DNA of 20,035 nt from Clostridia bacterium (GTDB lineage: Bacteria > Bacillota > Clostridia > Oscillospirales > CAG-272). Made by a program: the position numbers and the translations under genes. The notes under the pieces were generated by a model. It ran no database searches, was not told the origin of the DNA, and saw nothing but the letters and a program-made list of their open reading frames with translations. This document shows, one piece after another, positions 1-6,827 of this stretch; position 1 is the first letter of the stretch; each line of letters opens with the position of its first letter. The DNA lies in NCBI GenBank assembly GCA_900754175.1, contig CAAEBS010000132.1:1-20035 (forward strand). The letters run 5' to 3'.

Positions 1-26
1 CCCGATATCGGGCGGGGCGTTCCATT

Positions 27-67
27 ATAAAAAACCGGTGTAAAGAGCAAAGCTCTTTACACCGGTT
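27..67 (-). terminator. Terminator of the glyA operon
   Basis: A perfect 16-bp inverted repeat (33-48 with 52-67, loop AAA) begins AACCGGTGTAAAGAGC. Read on the minus strand it is followed by a T-rich run (complement of 28-34), the form of an intrinsic terminator. It lies 9 bases past the stop of the small membrane protein gene and so closes the glyA transcript. Confidence 0.9.
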
Positions 68-75
68 CTTTGAGG

Positions 76-243
76 TCAATCCTTCTGATTGTCTATGGTA
101 TAAACCACGCAGGCAATTCCGGCAATCAGCGCAAAAAGGAGCGCTCCGCCAAAAGCACTATCCAGTGCCGCACCGACAAAAAAGCCGATTCCGCCTGCAA
201 GCACCATGACGATAAGAGATACAACCGTCCTGAATTTCTTCAT
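76..243 (-). CDS. Small two-helix membrane protein, 55 aa
   Basis: Function not recognised. The 55-residue product starts MKKFRTVVSL and is almost wholly hydrophobic and glycine/alanine rich, with two predicted membrane helices (about residues 6-27 and 29-48) and a short charged tail ending DNQKD. The frame is open from an ATG at 273 that overlaps the glyA stop. The ATG at 243 is preferred because GGAG sits 8 bases before it. It is 27 bases downstream of glyA, with no terminator between and a strong terminator after, so it is the last gene of the glyA transcript. No catalytic motif is visible. It is probably an accessory inner-membrane protein; its link to one-carbon metabolism may be only positional. 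Confidence 0.7.
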   Translation of the reverse strand: MKKFRTVVSLIVMVLAGGIGFFVGAALDSAFGGALLFALIAGIACVVYTIDNQKD

Positions 244-269
244 CGGTATGTCTCCATAAAATTCAGAAG

Positions 270-1517
270 TCATTCATACAGCGGGTACTTTTTGCAAATC
301 TCCACCACTTCTGCCCGCACCTCGTCGCCGCAGGCGGGATAGTCCTTTGCCACCTTACCGAACAGGCGGGCAATGGTCTCCATGTCCTCGGTCTTCAGTC
401 CACGGGAGGTAACGGCAGGAGTGCCGACCCGCACGCCGGAGGTCACGAAAGGCTTTTCCGGGTCATTGGGAATGGCGTTCTTATTTACGGTGATGTGCAC
501 CGAATCCAGTCTCGCCTCAAATTCCTTGCCGGTAACCTTCATAGGACGGAGGTCCACCAGCATCAGGTGGTTGTCGGTGCCGCCGGACACAAGGTCAAAG
601 CCCTCTGCCAGCAAGCCCTTTGCCAGAACCCGTGCGTTTTCGACGATCTGGTGCTGATATGCCTTGAATTCCGGCTTGAGCGCCTCGCCGAAGCAAACAG
701 CCTTGGCGGCGATGACGTGCATCAGCGGTCCGCCCTGCGTGCCGGGGAAAATCGCCTTGTTGATCTTCTTTGCCAGCTCCTCGTTATTGGTCAGGATCAT
801 ACCGCCACGGGGTCCCCGGAGGGTCTTGTGGGTGGTCGTGGTCACGATGTCCGCATAGGGCATGGGGGACGGATGCTCACCGGCGGCGACCAGTCCCGCA
901 ATATGCGCCATATCCACCATGAAGTACGCCCCTACCTCGTGGGCGATCTTTGCCATGGCTTCAAAGTCGATCACTCTCGGATACGCCGACGCTCCCGCCA
1001 CGATCAGCTTGGGACGGACTTCTCTTGCCAGACGTCCGAACTCTTCCATGTCGATCGTTTCGGTCACGGGGTTCAGACCGTAAGGTACGAAATGATAATA
1101 GGTACCCGAAATATTCACCGGGCTTCCGTGCGTCAGGTGTCCGCCGTGCGCAAGGCTCATTCCCATTACCGTATCGCCCGGCTGAAGAAGCGCAAAATAA
1201 ACGGCGGTATTTGCCTGTGCGCCGCTGTGGGGCTGTACGTTGGCATATCCTGCGCCGAAAAGCTTTTTCGCCCGCTCAATGGCAATCTGCTCCACCACGT
1301 CCACACACTCGCATCCGCCGTAGTAGCGTTTTCCGGGATAGCCCTCCGCATATTTGTTGGTCAGCACCGAACCCATAGCGCAAAGCACCGCCTCAGACAC
1401 CACGTTTTCAGAAGCGATCAGCTCCAGTCCCCCGTTCTGACGGGCAAGCTCCGCCTCAATGGCATTTCCCACCTCCGGGTCTGCCTCCACTACTTTCCGG
1501 ATCATTTCTTCGATCAT
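270..1517 (-). CDS. glyA: Serine hydroxymethyltransferase GlyA
   Basis: Cytosolic PLP enzyme that interconverts serine plus tetrahydrofolate with glycine plus 5,10-methylene-tetrahydrofolate. It is the main entry of one-carbon units for purine, thymidylate and methionine synthesis. The 415-residue length is normal for the family. Visible signatures are the N-terminal LELIASENVVSEAV segment, the cofactor-contacting VDMAHIAGLVA (D202, H205), and the PLP-lysine motif TTTTHKTLRGPRGG with K231 as the Schiff-base lysine. A GTG at 1523 is in frame but lies only 2 bases from the GGAGGAC ribosome site. The ATG at 1517, 8 bases downstream of GGAGG, is the better start. It is transcribed from a promoter at 1580-1608 and followed by a 55-aa membrane protein gene. 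No folate or glycine riboswitch fits in the roughly 40-base leader. Confidence 0.97.
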   Translation of the reverse strand: MIEEMIRKVVEADPEVGNAIEAELARQNGGLELIASENVVSEAVLCAMGSVLTNKYAEGYPGKRYYGGCECVDVVEQIAIERAKKLFGAGYANVQPHSGAQANTAVYFALLQPGDTVMGMSLAHGGHLTHGSPVNISGTYYHFVPYGLNPVTETIDMEEFGRLAREVRPKLIVAGASAYPRVIDFEAMAKIAHEVGAYFMVDMAHIAGLVAAGEHPSPMPYADIVTTTTHKTLRGPRGGMILTNNEELAKKINKAIFPGTQGGPLMHVIAAKAVCFGEALKPEFKAYQHQIVENARVLAKGLLAEGFDLVSGGTDNHLMLVDLRPMKVTGKEFEARLDSVHITVNKNAIPNDPEKPFVTSGVRVGTPAVTSRGLKTEDMETIARLFGKVAKDYPACGDEVRAEVVEICKKYPLYE

Positions 1518-1579
1518 TTCCACGTCCTCCCATTCTTTTTTCTTTGCAGAAGCTCAGCATCCATGCAAATAATACTATA

Positions 1580-1608
1580 ATTATATCGGATATCGGGGCA
1601 AAAAGCAA
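1580..1608 (-). promoter_or_regulatory. Promoter of glyA
   Basis: On the minus strand, TTGCTT (1603-1608), a 17-base spacer and TATAAT (1580-1585) form a sigma-A type promoter about 65 bases before the glyA ATG. The rest of the glyA-mgsA gap (1524-1867) is AT-rich, with short T runs and a CCCGTTTTTTCGGG mini-hairpin near 1658-1671. No open frame with a ribosome site was seen there. Confidence 0.75.
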
Positions 1609-1741
1609 GAGATTTTTCGGCTTTCGCAAAAGCTCGGAAATATTTTCTCCGTTTTTTCCCGTTTTTTCGGGATATTCCTGCAATTTTTCGGTGCTTTGCA
1701 TAAAAAAGTGTAAAAATATGAAAGATTTCTTTGAAATATCA

Positions 1742-1770
1742 TTGACAAAACCGGGGCATAGTGGTATAAT
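1742..1770 (+). promoter_or_regulatory. Promoter of the mgsA-like gene
   Basis: TTGACA (1742-1747), 17-base spacer, TATAAT (1765-1770): a perfect consensus sigma-A promoter. The start of transcription near 1777 leaves a roughly 90-base leader that contains a 6-bp hairpin CCGATC/GATCGG (1797-1816). No known riboswitch was recognised in it. As no promoter was seen between mgsA and thrS, this promoter may also feed the T-box leader. Confidence 0.85.
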
Positions 1771-1867
1771 GTACCATAGGTATATGACACTTGATTCCGA
1801 TCTGTTTTCCGATCGGCTTCGGGTTGTATCATTTCTGAAACCGATACTGAAAACGGAGGGAATATAG

Positions 1868-2296
1868 ATGGAAATAGCAATTATAGCACATGACATGAAA
1901 AAAGAACTGATGGCACAGTTCTGCATTGCTTATTGCGGAATTCTGAGCAAGCATGATCTCTGCGCCACCGCCATTACCGCAAAGTATATTTCCGAAGCAA
2001 CCGGACTTAAAATTGACCGACTGATGTCGGGAGAACAGGGCGGCGAGCAGCAGATTGCGTCCCGCATCGCTTATAACGAGATTGATATCCTGCTTTATTT
2101 CCGTGATACCCGTGCCAATGCGAAAAACAATCCCGCAGAGCACGAACTGCTTCGGATGTGCGATCTGTACAACATACCGGTCGCCACCAACATCGCAACG
2201 GCAGAGGTAATCATCACGGCTCTGGAAAGAGGCGACCTTGACTGGCGGGAAATCGTCAACCCCCATTCCACCTACAACAAATCCAAAAAGCACTGA
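1868..2296 (+). CDS. Methylglyoxal synthase family protein with altered active site
   Basis: The 142-aa product belongs to the methylglyoxal synthase (MgsA) family, which converts dihydroxyacetone phosphate to methylglyoxal and phosphate. The fold signature and phosphate pocket are present: IAHDMKK (H8, K12), T34 and T37, SG at 54-55, and IPVATNIATAE near 103. The catalytic positions known from E. coli MgsA differ. Asp71 is Glu60 in GGEQQ, His98 is Asn87, and Asp101 is Ala90; the usual DPL...PH.PD stretch reads DTRANAKNNPA. Asp91 is kept as D80. The protein may therefore bind a phosphorylated metabolite without making methylglyoxal, or have much reduced activity. The start follows a GGAGG site 8 bases upstream. 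Family membership is sure; enzymatic function is doubtful, so no symbol is given. Confidence 0.88.
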   Translation: MEIAIIAHDMKKELMAQFCIAYCGILSKHDLCATAITAKYISEATGLKIDRLMSGEQGGEQQIASRIAYNEIDILLYFRDTRANAKNNPAEHELLRMCDLYNIPVATNIATAEVIITALERGDLDWREIVNPHSTYNKSKKH

Positions 2297-2330
2297 AATC
2301 ACACAAACGGATTCCACGCAGAAAAACACG

Positions 2331-2540
2331 CCGGAGGGAAACGGCGCTCCAGAGAGGAAGTACGGCATATCGCCATGGCTGAAATACTTCCGCACAATGC
2401 CCCTCCCGGTACCGCTTTCTGTGCCGTTTGAAACCGAATATTCAAAGTGAAAAGCCCGGGTGGAACCGTGCGGAAAAAGACATCCCGCACCCCGGACGGT
2501 ATATTATGCCGTCCGGGGTGCTTATATTTTACCGATCTGA
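2331..2540 (+). promoter_or_regulatory. Threonine T-box riboswitch of thrS
   Basis: The antiterminator is fully visible. The T-box bulge TGGAACC (2461-2467) is flanked by helix A1 (CCGGG 2456-2460 with CCCGG 2491-2495) and helix A2 (GTGCGG 2468-2473 with CCGCAC 2485-2490). The bulge base A fits a tRNA with discriminator U, as expected of tRNA-Thr. A plausible Stem I pairs CCGGAGGG (2331-2338) with CCCTCCCGG (2401-2409) and GGAAGTA (2356-2362) with TACTTCC (2385-2391). That leaves a 3' internal loop holding ACA, a threonine codon (2394-2396), as candidate specifier; ACC at 2433-2435 is an alternative. Uncharged tRNA-Thr would stabilise the antiterminator and allow thrS transcription. Confidence 0.92.
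2487..2530 (+). terminator. T-box regulated terminator
   Basis: GCACCCCGGACGG pairs with CCGTCCGGGGTGC around a TATATTATG loop, followed by TTATATTTT. Its 5' arm shares bases 2487-2495 with the antiterminator, so the two structures are mutually exclusive. This is the switching element for thrS. Confidence 0.92.
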
Positions 2541-2555
2541 CTGGAGGAGATTATC

Positions 2556-4499
2556 ATGAAAATCAGATTCAAAGACACAGTCCTTGAAAAAGACGCTCCG
2601 CTGAGCGTCTACGATGCGGCGGCTGAGGCGGGCGTGATCGACCGCTCTGTGATTGCCGCTGAGGTAAACGGCAAGCTGTGCGAGCTTACCCACCCGATCA
2701 CGGAGGACGCCGACGTGCGGCTTCTCACCTTTACCGACGAGGGCGGCAAGCACGTTTTCCGCCACAGCGCATCCCACGTGCTGGCGCAGGCGGTCAAGCG
2801 CCTTTATCCCGAGGTCAAGCTGACCATCGGACCCGCTATCGAAAACGGATTTTACTACGATTTCGACAGCGAAATTTCCTTTACCCCGGAAATTCTCAAA
2901 GCCCTTGAGGACGAAATGAAAAAGATCGTCCGGGAAAATCTGAAGATCGAGCGCTTTGAGCTTCCCCGCAAGGAGGCGATCGCTTTCATGCAGGAGCGCA
3001 ACGAGCCGTACAAAGTCCAGCTGATCGAGGAGCTTCCCGAGGACGCCGTCATCAGCTTCTACCGGCAGGGCGAATTCACCGACCTATGCGCCGGTCCTCA
3101 CCTCTTTTCCACCGGCGCCATCAAGGCGATCAAGCTGACGCAGTGCACCGGCGCCTACTGGAAGGGCGACCAGAAAAACAAAATGCTCCAGCGGGTATAC
3201 GGCGTTGCCTTCCCCACCAAGGACGAGCTGAAAGCTTATCTTGAACAGCTGGAGGAAGCCAAAAAGCGTGACCACAACAAGATCGGTCGTGAGCTGGAAT
3301 ACTTCACCACAGTGGACACCGTCGGTCAGGGACTTCCGATCCTGCTTCCGAAGGGTTCCCGTGTCATTCAGACGCTTCAGCGCTGGGTGGAGGACGAGGA
3401 GGAAAAGCGTGGCTACCTGCTCACCAAAACGCCTCTTATGGCAAAGCGGGAGTTCTTCAAGATCTCCGGTCACTGGGATCACTACCTGGACGGAATGTTC
3501 GTCATCGGCGATCCGGACGACTACACCAAGGAGTGCTTTGCGCTCCGCCCCATGACCTGCCCGTTCCAGTATCAGGTGTTCCTGAACAAAAAGCGCTCCT
3601 ACCGTGACCTGCCCATGCGGCTGGGCGAGACTTCCACCCTCTTCCGGAATGAGGACAGCGGCGAGATGCACGGTCTGATCCGTGTCCGCCAGTTCACCAT
3701 TTCCGAGGGTCACCTGATCCTCCGCCCCGAACAGCTGGCAGAAGAGTTCCACGGCTGTCTGGTGCTTGCCAAGTATCTGTTGGAAACGGTCGGACTGTGG
3801 GAGGACTGTTCGTTCCGCTTCTCGCAGTGGGATCCGAACCGCACCGACAAGTACGAGGGCACGCCCGAGCAGTGGAACGAAGCCCAGAGCATCATGGGCG
3901 AGCTTCTCGACCGCTATCTGGGACGTGAAAACTACACCATCGGAATCGACGAGGCGGCGTTCTACGGACCGAAACTCGATATCCAGTGCCGGAACGTATT
4001 CGGCAAAGAGGATACGATTGTGACCATCCAGATCGACCTCCTGCTTGCCAAGAAGTTCGGTATGGAATACGTGGACTCCAACAACCAGCTAGTCACCCCC
4101 TATATCATTCACCGCACCTCTCTCGGTTGCTACGAGCGGACGCTTGCGCTGTTGCTTGAAAAATACGCCGGCGCACTTCCGATGTGGATGGCGCCCGAGC
4201 AGGTACGGATCCTGCCTATCGGCGACGAGCAGGCAGAGTATGCCGAAAAGCTGGCAGACGCCTGCCGGAAGAACAAGATCCGGGTGACGGTGGACAGCAG
4301 AAACGAAAAGATTGGCTACAAGATCCGTGCGGCACAGCTGGAAAAAATCCCGTATATGCTGGTCATCGGCGACAAGGAAATGACCGAAGGCACGGTTGCC
4401 GTCCGTTCCCGCAAGACCGGCGATATGGGCAGTATGACGCCCGAAGAATTCCTGGCTATGGCACAGAAGCAGATCGACGAAAAGAGCCGGGACAACTGA
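2556..4499 (+). CDS. thrS: Threonyl-tRNA synthetase
   Basis: Charges tRNA-Thr with threonine in the cytosol. The 647 residues show the full bacterial layout. A TGS domain spans about 1-60. The editing domain has H70-x3-H74 in HSASHVLAQAV and C178/H182 in CAGPH. The class II catalytic core spans about 245-545, and the anticodon-binding domain about 548-640. Zinc ligands are C335 (MTCPFQ), H386 (SEGH) and H519 (IIHRT). Motif 2 is FRNEDSGEMHG; motif 3 contains CYERT (R528). The TCPFQYQ and RVRQFTISEGH wording is the form I associate with Firmicutes rather than E. coli (CPGH, RVRGFTQDDAH). The start follows a good GGAGG site. Expression is set by the T-box leader. No terminator separates it from the next gene. 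Confidence 0.97.
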   Translation: MKIRFKDTVLEKDAPLSVYDAAAEAGVIDRSVIAAEVNGKLCELTHPITEDADVRLLTFTDEGGKHVFRHSASHVLAQAVKRLYPEVKLTIGPAIENGFYYDFDSEISFTPEILKALEDEMKKIVRENLKIERFELPRKEAIAFMQERNEPYKVQLIEELPEDAVISFYRQGEFTDLCAGPHLFSTGAIKAIKLTQCTGAYWKGDQKNKMLQRVYGVAFPTKDELKAYLEQLEEAKKRDHNKIGRELEYFTTVDTVGQGLPILLPKGSRVIQTLQRWVEDEEEKRGYLLTKTPLMAKREFFKISGHWDHYLDGMFVIGDPDDYTKECFALRPMTCPFQYQVFLNKKRSYRDLPMRLGETSTLFRNEDSGEMHGLIRVRQFTISEGHLILRPEQLAEEFHGCLVLAKYLLETVGLWEDCSFRFSQWDPNRTDKYEGTPEQWNEAQSIMGELLDRYLGRENYTIGIDEAAFYGPKLDIQCRNVFGKEDTIVTIQIDLLLAKKFGMEYVDSNNQLVTPYIIHRTSLGCYERTLALLLEKYAGALPMWMAPEQVRILPIGDEQAEYAEKLADACRKNKIRVTVDSRNEKIGYKIRAAQLEKIPYMLVIGDKEMTEGTVAVRSRKTGDMGSMTPEEFLAMAQKQIDEKSRDN

Positions 4500-4545
4500 T
4501 TATCCGAGCCCCATAAATTTCAATATATAAAAGGAGATTATCATC

Positions 4546-5037
4546 ATGGCAAAATGCCCCAACTGCGGCGCACCGATGGAGGATAACGCAAAATTCTGCC
4601 CCTCCTGCGGCGCACCGGTCAACGAAGCTCCGAAAACGGAGAACCAGGGTGAACAGAACAAAAACGAAAACTTTTTCACTCAGCTGAACGACACCCCCGA
4701 TACCACCGCCGACTACACCAAGGAAGACATCGACAAAAACAAAGTCATGGGCGTCCTTGCGTACCTCGGACTTCTGGTCCTGGTTCCTCTGCTTGCGGCA
4801 AAGGATTCCAAATTCGCCCGTTTCCACAGCAATCAGGGGCTGGTACTCCTGATCGCAGAGGGAATCTGCAGCGTTCTTTCGGCAATTCTCTCGCTGATCC
4901 CCTTCTGGCTCATCCGGTTGCCTATCTACCTGGTGCAGATCGCATTGTTCGTCCTTGCCATTATCGGCATCGTCAATGCAGCCAGCGGAAAAGCCAAAGA
5001 GCTTCCGCTCATCGGAAAGATCACCATTCTTAAGTAA
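4546..5037 (+). CDS. Zinc-ribbon membrane protein (DUF4870/Tic20-like)
   Basis: A 163-aa protein with an N-terminal zinc ribbon formed by C4-x2-C7 and C18-x2-C21 (CPNCGAP...CPSCGAP). A charged, glutamine/asparagine-rich linker spans about 25-60. The C-terminal half has three to four hydrophobic segments with the GVLAYLGLLVLVPLLA and RFHSNQGLVLL wording of the DUF4870/Tic20-like family. The molecular role of these proteins is not established. It starts after AAGGAG, 46 bases behind thrS without a terminator, so read-through from thrS is likely. A strong terminator follows at 5041-5082. The zinc ribbon is probably cytoplasmic and may bind a partner protein or nucleic acid (inference). Confidence 0.85.
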   Translation: MAKCPNCGAPMEDNAKFCPSCGAPVNEAPKTENQGEQNKNENFFTQLNDTPDTTADYTKEDIDKNKVMGVLAYLGLLVLVPLLAAKDSKFARFHSNQGLVLLIAEGICSVLSAILSLIPFWLIRLPIYLVQIALFVLAIIGIVNAASGKAKELPLIGKITILK

Positions 5038-5040
5038 ACA

Positions 5041-5082
5041 AAAAGCCCTGACATTTTGACGAAAAATGACAGGGCTTTTCTG
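5041..5082 (+). terminator. Terminator after the zinc-ribbon protein gene
   Basis: AAAAGCCCTG (5041-5050) pairs with CAGGGCTTTT (5070-5079). After one A-A mismatch the inner CATTTT pairs with AAAATG. The hairpin ends in TTTT and ends the thrS transcript 3 bases past the stop codon. Confidence 0.9.
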
Positions 5083-5153
5083 TTGCTTTTTCCCTCGGAT
5101 TTGTGCGCTTTCACAATTTTTTCACACAACCGTCAGAAATTGGTGATATAATC

Positions 5154-5182
5154 TTGACAAGTTACGTAATATAGAATATAAT
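5154..5182 (+). promoter_or_regulatory. Promoter of the DUF4234 gene
   Basis: TTGACA (5154-5159), 17-base spacer, TATAAT (5177-5182): perfect sigma-A consensus, 35 bases before the next ATG. A second, extended -10 (TGATATAAT, 5144-5152) without a clear -35 lies just upstream and could be a tandem start. Confidence 0.88.
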
Positions 5183-5217
5183 ATAAGAAATTCATATTAT
5201 AAGAGGAGACTTTACCT

Positions 5218-5562
5218 ATGAAAAAGAGAAGCGTCGCTGCTGTTGTAATTCTTTCTATCATTACCTGTGGCATTTATGGTCTGTACTGGGCATACGTCGT
5301 GTCCCAGGATCTGCAGGCGCAGAGCGGAGTATCCAAGGTTCCGCCGATTGCAACTCTGTTGCTGTTGCTCTTCGTATCTCCCGTCGGCGGTGCATTGCTC
5401 GGCTATGACTGCAATGCCACCATCAACGCCATCAAGGAGAAGCGTGGAATCCCGCAGAAGGACAACAACGTTCTGTGGATCATTCTGGGTGTAATAATCT
5501 TCATTGTGGATATCGGTCTTATCCAGGATGAGATCAACCGTCTGGTTGACACCAACAACTGA
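5218..5562 (+). CDS. DUF4234-like small membrane protein
   Basis: The 114-aa product starts MKKRSVAAVVILSIITCGIYGLYW. The TCGIYGLYW turn is the hallmark I associate with DUF4234 proteins, an uncharacterised bacterial membrane family. Three hydrophobic segments can be placed at about residues 5-28, 42-62 and 84-104, separated by a polar loop rich in lysine and asparagine (around 66-83). No catalytic residues are evident. The start follows AAGAGGAG. The gene has its own consensus promoter and is followed by a GC-rich hairpin before the DUF2752 gene, so the pair may form a short operon with partial termination between them. Function unknown. Confidence 0.82.
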   Translation: MKKRSVAAVVILSIITCGIYGLYWAYVVSQDLQAQSGVSKVPPIATLLLLLFVSPVGGALLGYDCNATINAIKEKRGIPQKDNNVLWIILGVIIFIVDIGLIQDEINRLVDTNN

Positions 5563-5568
5563 CAGACG

Positions 5569-5606
5569 TTCGGGCTGCCGCCTTTGGCGACAGCCCGAAA
5601 CTCTTT
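5569..5606 (+). terminator. Hairpin between the DUF4234 and DUF2752 genes
   Basis: TTCGGGCTG (5569-5577) pairs with CAGCCCGAA (5591-5599), and inner CGCC/GGCG pairs across a TTT loop. It is followed by ACTCTTTT, a weak U tract. It could be a leaky terminator or an mRNA-stabilising hairpin. No promoter was seen between it and the next gene, so some read-through is expected. Confidence 0.6.
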
Positions 5607-5632
5607 TGCAGCATTTTCGACAGGAGGAAAAA

Positions 5633-6058
5633 ATGAACCGTCCGGAACGCAGAAAGCATAAAACCCCCGCCACGCCCAAAGCCCGCCTGCTCCGTGTACT
5701 GTGGATCCTCGGCGGTGCCGCTCTTTTCGGAGGGCTTTATCTGCTTGCCACCCGGCATTTCGGCACAGGAATCCCCTGTATGTTCAATCGCATCACCGGA
5801 CTGCAGTGCCCCGGATGCGGGCTGACCCGTGCCATTGTAGCCCTCAGCAGGCTTGACGTCCGCTTGGCGCTCGCCCTGAACCCTCTGGTTTTTCTCTACC
5901 TCGCTTACTTTCTGTGGTACGGCATTTCGCTTGCCGTGGGGTACGTGAGGGGCAAGGAGAATCCTTTCTACGTCCGCCCGACCTGGCTTCACATCGTCGT
6001 GCTTTCCGTGATCCTCGTGTTCACCGTAGTCCGAAATCTCCCCCTGTTTCACGGATAA
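5633..6058 (+). CDS. DUF2752 family membrane protein
   Basis: A 141-aa protein with a basic N-terminus (residues 1-20), three predicted membrane helices (about 22-40, 80-104, 117-135) and the family signature CPGCGLTRA (C59, C62), preceded by C49. DUF2752 proteins are small uncharacterised membrane proteins; the paired cysteines suggest a metal or redox site (inference). The frame is open from 5504, but the ATG at 5633 has an AGGAGG site 5-6 bases upstream and starts the conserved part, so it is chosen. It lies downstream of the DUF4234 gene on the same strand and ends at a bidirectional terminator shared with the convergent PHP operon. Confidence 0.85.
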   Translation: MNRPERRKHKTPATPKARLLRVLWILGGAALFGGLYLLATRHFGTGIPCMFNRITGLQCPGCGLTRAIVALSRLDVRLALALNPLVFLYLAYFLWYGISLAVGYVRGKENPFYVRPTWLHIVVLSVILVFTVVRNLPLFHG

Positions 6059-6087
6059 AAACTCCGTCATTTGTTCATCTATATACC

Positions 6088-6126
6088 AAGCCCCGGGCGT
6101 TTTTGAAAAACGCCCGGGGCTTTTCT
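6088..6126. terminator. Bidirectional terminator between convergent transcripts
   Basis: AAGCCCCGGGCGTTTTT pairs perfectly with AAAAACGCCCGGGGCTT around a single G, followed by TTCTTT on the plus strand. It closes the DUF2752 transcript on the right-hand strand and sits 1-2 bases past the stop of the PHP gene on the minus strand, ending the seven-gene operon. Confidence 0.92.
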
Positions 6127-6822
6127 TTATGCAAGGAAATTCTGCGTCCTGCAAAAAGGCTTTGCCTCCCGCTTGCGGATCACGTCTATGATGTCCTCGA
6201 TGCAGAAGCATTCCCGCTCGGTCTCGATTCCGCACAGATTTTTGTGCTCCACACTGTGGGTGTCACTGCCGCCGGTCATCGGAAGCCCATACGCCTTTGC
6301 ATACTCATACGCCATCCGGTTGCCGAACTCCGACATTCCGCCGTTGTAGATCTCCACCGCATCCTCTTTTCTCGGGAACAGCCGGATGCAGGGAATCCAC
6401 GGTGCCTCCGCAAAGGGATGCGCATGGACCACAAAGCCGCCGCCCTCGTGTACCCGGTCAAACACCTGATTCGGCGTCAGGGTAAAGAAATCGGTCTGCT
6501 TCAGCCACCAGTCCTTATCCAGCCCCATCAGGAGAAAATCGTTTCCGGCGCTGGACCATTCCGGCGCAAAGAACACCTTCAGTCCCCGCTCGTCTCCGTA
6601 GCGCTTGGCGATTGAGAATCCGTTTTCATAGAAGTAGTGGATCCTGTCCTCCCATGCGTAATCCTTGGGCACCGTGGTCTTTCCGGTAAAATGGTCGGAA
6701 ACCACGATACCGTCATACCCCTGCTCCAGGTAAAAATCCACCGCCGCTTTTGCCGGCATCTGACTGCACCCGCTCCCCTCGGAGGTATGGCAGTGCAGCT
6801 CGTAACGAAAGACTTTTTTCAT
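6127..6822 (-). CDS. Cytoplasmic PHP-domain metallohydrolase
   Basis: A 231-aa PHP (polymerase and histidinol phosphatase) domain protein with no signal peptide, so cytoplasmic. The metal-binding motifs are all visible: H10-x-H12 (ELHCHTSEGS), D43-H44 (VVSDHF), the glutamate in APEWSS, HAHPF, and the C-terminal GGSDTHS. Such enzymes hydrolyse phosphate esters with two or three metal ions; the substrate cannot be read from the sequence. A GTG at 6831 overlaps the ribosome site, so the ATG at 6822, 8 bases after AGGAGG, is taken as start. It is 5 bases downstream of the ADP-ribosylglycohydrolase gene and is the last gene of the operon. A role in processing the product of its neighbour is plausible (inference). 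Confidence 0.9.
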   Translation of the reverse strand: MKKVFRYELHCHTSEGSGCSQMPAKAAVDFYLEQGYDGIVVSDHFTGKTTVPKDYAWEDRIHYFYENGFSIAKRYGDERGLKVFFAPEWSSAGNDFLLMGLDKDWWLKQTDFFTLTPNQVFDRVHEGGGFVVHAHPFAEAPWIPCIRLFPRKEDAVEIYNGGMSEFGNRMAYEYAKAYGLPMTGGSDTHSVEHKNLCGIETERECFCIEDIIDVIRKREAKPFCRTQNFLA

Positions 6823-6827
6823 CAGAT

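Noticed and set aside
1..18. Palindrome CCCGATATCGGG followed by CGGGGC at the left edge
   Set aside because: It may be the right half of a longer hairpin cut by the window edge. Without the flanking bases it cannot be called a terminator or operator.
1524..1579. Possible riboswitch in the glyA leader
   Set aside because: The leader is only about 55 bases and shows no conserved glycine or folate aptamer elements.
495..1580. 361-codon plus-strand open frame opposite glyA
   Set aside because: glyA on the minus strand is certain, and the antisense translation has low-complexity His/Arg composition.
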